A stretch of DNA of 6,455 nucleotides from an uncultured Pseudomonadota bacterium (lineage in GTDB: Bacteria; Pseudomonadota; Gammaproteobacteria; Burkholderiales; SG8-39). Both the position numbers and the translations under genes were made by a program. Location: assembly GCA_903895005.1 (NCBI GenBank), contig CAITSH010000335.1, positions 1 through 6,455 of the forward strand, given 5' to 3'. The notes under the pieces are model-generated. The model had not been told where the DNA came from and did no database searches. It saw only the letters and a list, made by a program, of their open reading frames with translations. This document shows, in pieces, positions 5,416 to 6,455 of the stretch (position 1 is the stretch's first letter; each line of letters begins with the position of its first letter).

Positions 5416-6455
5416 AGTTGAAGCGGGGCGCTAAGGGTAAAGTAAAACGTGCTCCCCACCCCGGGCTTCGATTCCAGCCAGACGCTGCCGCGATGCTGCT
5501 CGACGAGCTTTTGCACGATCGATAGCCCCGCGCCCGAGCCGCCGCCAAAGGCGTCGCGGCCATGCAGGCGCTTGAACATTTTGAAGACTGTCTCGAAGTG
5601 CCGCGGCTCGATGCCGATGCCATTGTCTCGCACGAAAAAAACCGGGCCGCGTGCATCGTCCGCGCGGTAGCCAATCTCGATTTCGCGCTGCGGCTGCTCG
5701 TTATATTTCAGGGCGTTTGCGAGGAGGTTCACGAAGATCTCTCGCGCCCGCATCCGATCGCACAAGACAGTCGGCAGTGGCTGCGGGATGCGAATCAGGG
5801 TCGGCACTTCCTGGCGCCGCGCAGCCACCATCTCCAGCGCCTCTTCGACCACTTCGCTGAGATCAACCGGCTGGAATTGCAGTGTCGCCTTTCCAACGCG
5901 GGAAAAGTGCAGTAACGAGTCGAGCAGTGTGTCCATCCGCAGCGTTAGCCGCAACAGGACTTCTAGTCGCTGGCGCGTCTCGCCATCGGCGCTGGCGGCG
6001 CTTTCCAGGAGCTGATGCGTGTATTTTGAAATGCCGCGCAACGGCTCCTTCAGGTCATGGCTCGCCACGTAGGCAAAGGCGTCGAGTTCCTCGTTGCTGC
6101 GCGTGAGATCGACGTTAAGCTCCGCGACCTGTTCCGCGCGACTCACGACCAGCTCCATGATGAGCATGCGCAGTCGCAGCGCTGCTTCGATCTCCACGTT
6201 TTTCCAGGGGAGCGCGCGGGCCTCGACCGACTCGGTGAAAAGCTCAAACGACTTCCGCGGGGTGAGCCGCGGACCGTGCGGCCCGGTGACCATCGGCTTG
6301 TCGAGCGGATTGCCGCCCCAACGCACGGTCTGGATTGTCTGGGGTCGAAACCACAGCACGACACCGCCCTTTTTTCGCGCCAGCGGGAGCGCCAGTACAC
6401 CGCTTGCGATAGCGGAAAACGCCGCGCCGCCTGGGTACTCGCGCACCAGCGAATC
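5412..6455 (-). CDS. Bacteriophytochrome histidine kinase, C-terminal part (5' partial)
   Basis: The frame runs off the right edge; 347 residues remain. Numbered from the edge, residues 1-105 are the end of a PHY domain. The signatures are ASGVLAL (17-23), WFRPQ (35-39, WFRPE in most relatives), WGGNP (46-50) and the tongue motif PRKSF (66-70). A dimerisation helix follows with phospho-acceptor H133 in SHDLKEPL. The ATPase domain (about 195-345) has N243/N247, G1 DNGIG (277-281), VFKMFKRLH (290-298) and the G2 motif GGGSGAGL (304-311). The missing N-terminal part should hold the PAS-GAF chromophore module, expected to bind biliverdin or another bilin and switch between red- and far-red-absorbing states. 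The protein ends after the kinase core with no attached REC domain, and the receiver is instead the next gene, overlapping by 4 bp. Kinase residues look intact. The chromophore cysteine and bilin type cannot be judged because that part is off the window. Confidence 0.93.
   Translation of the reverse strand, partial: DSLVREYPGGAAFSAIASGVLALPLARKKGGVVLWFRPQTIQTVRWGGNPLDKPMVTGPHGPRLTPRKSFELFTESVEARALPWKNVEIEAALRLRMLIMELVVSRAEQVAELNVDLTRSNEELDAFAYVASHDLKEPLRGISKYTHQLLESAASADGETRQRLEVLLRLTLRMDTLLDSLLHFSRVGKATLQFQPVDLSEVVEEALEMVAARRQEVPTLIRIPQPLPTVLCDRMRAREIFVNLLANALKYNEQPQREIEIGYRADDARGPVFFVRDNGIGIEPRHFETVFKMFKRLHGRDAFGGGSGAGLSIVQKLVEQHRGSVWLESKPGVGSTFYFTLSAPLQL

Noticed and set aside
1..6455. CRISPR arrays, tRNA or rRNA genes, insertion sequences, phage genes
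   Set aside because: No regularly spaced direct repeats, no cloverleaf-like segment and no transposase or integrase motif were seen on either strand.

Overview
The window carries two signalling gene clusters that converge on an intergenic region of about 775 bp. The style fits a Gram-negative environmental bacterium, most likely a member of the Pseudomonadota. The reasons are the high GC and tight gene overlaps on the right half, a bacteriophytochrome sensor kinase with a single-domain response regulator, and a Rsb-type phosphatase/ATPase pair used outside Bacillus. This placement is an inference from architecture, not from a marker gene.

Left cluster (plus strand, 1-2492): three genes, read left to right. 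The first is open at the left edge; its C-terminal part looks like a histidine-kinase-type ATPase fold that has lost its ATP-binding motifs. It overlaps by 4 bp an RsbW-like GHKL ATPase (anti-sigma factor / serine kinase type). That gene is followed 13 nt later by a PAS-domain PP2C phosphatase of the SpoIIE/RsbU family. Together they look like a partner-switching module: kinase and phosphatase acting in opposition on a STAS-type antagonist. No STAS protein or sigma factor is visible, so the target must lie outside the window.

Middle (2493-3266): no convincing gene. It holds a weak candidate terminator for the left cluster, a good intrinsic terminator facing the minus strand far downstream of the right cluster, one doubtful small minus-strand ORF, a 39-nt imperfect palindrome, and a small hairpin with a T-run at the end of the right cluster.

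Right cluster (minus strand, 6455 down to 3267): three tightly packed genes, read right to left. They are the C-terminal part of a bacteriophytochrome histidine kinase (cut by the right edge), a CheY-like response regulator of the Rcp1 type overlapping it by 4 bp, and a hybrid kinase with the order REC-HisKA-HATPase-REC starting 7 nt after the regulator. This reads as a red/far-red light phosphorelay. None of the three proteins shows a DNA-binding or enzymatic output domain in the part seen, so the final output lies elsewhere.

The main points for a second look are: an A8 run where the ATPase and phosphatase reading frames overlap, so that slippage would fuse them; the degenerate ATPase-like first gene; the sensor-less hybrid kinase sandwiched between two REC domains in a phytochrome operon; and the structured intergenic region with its distant minus-strand terminator. 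I found no strong evidence for a wholly new system.
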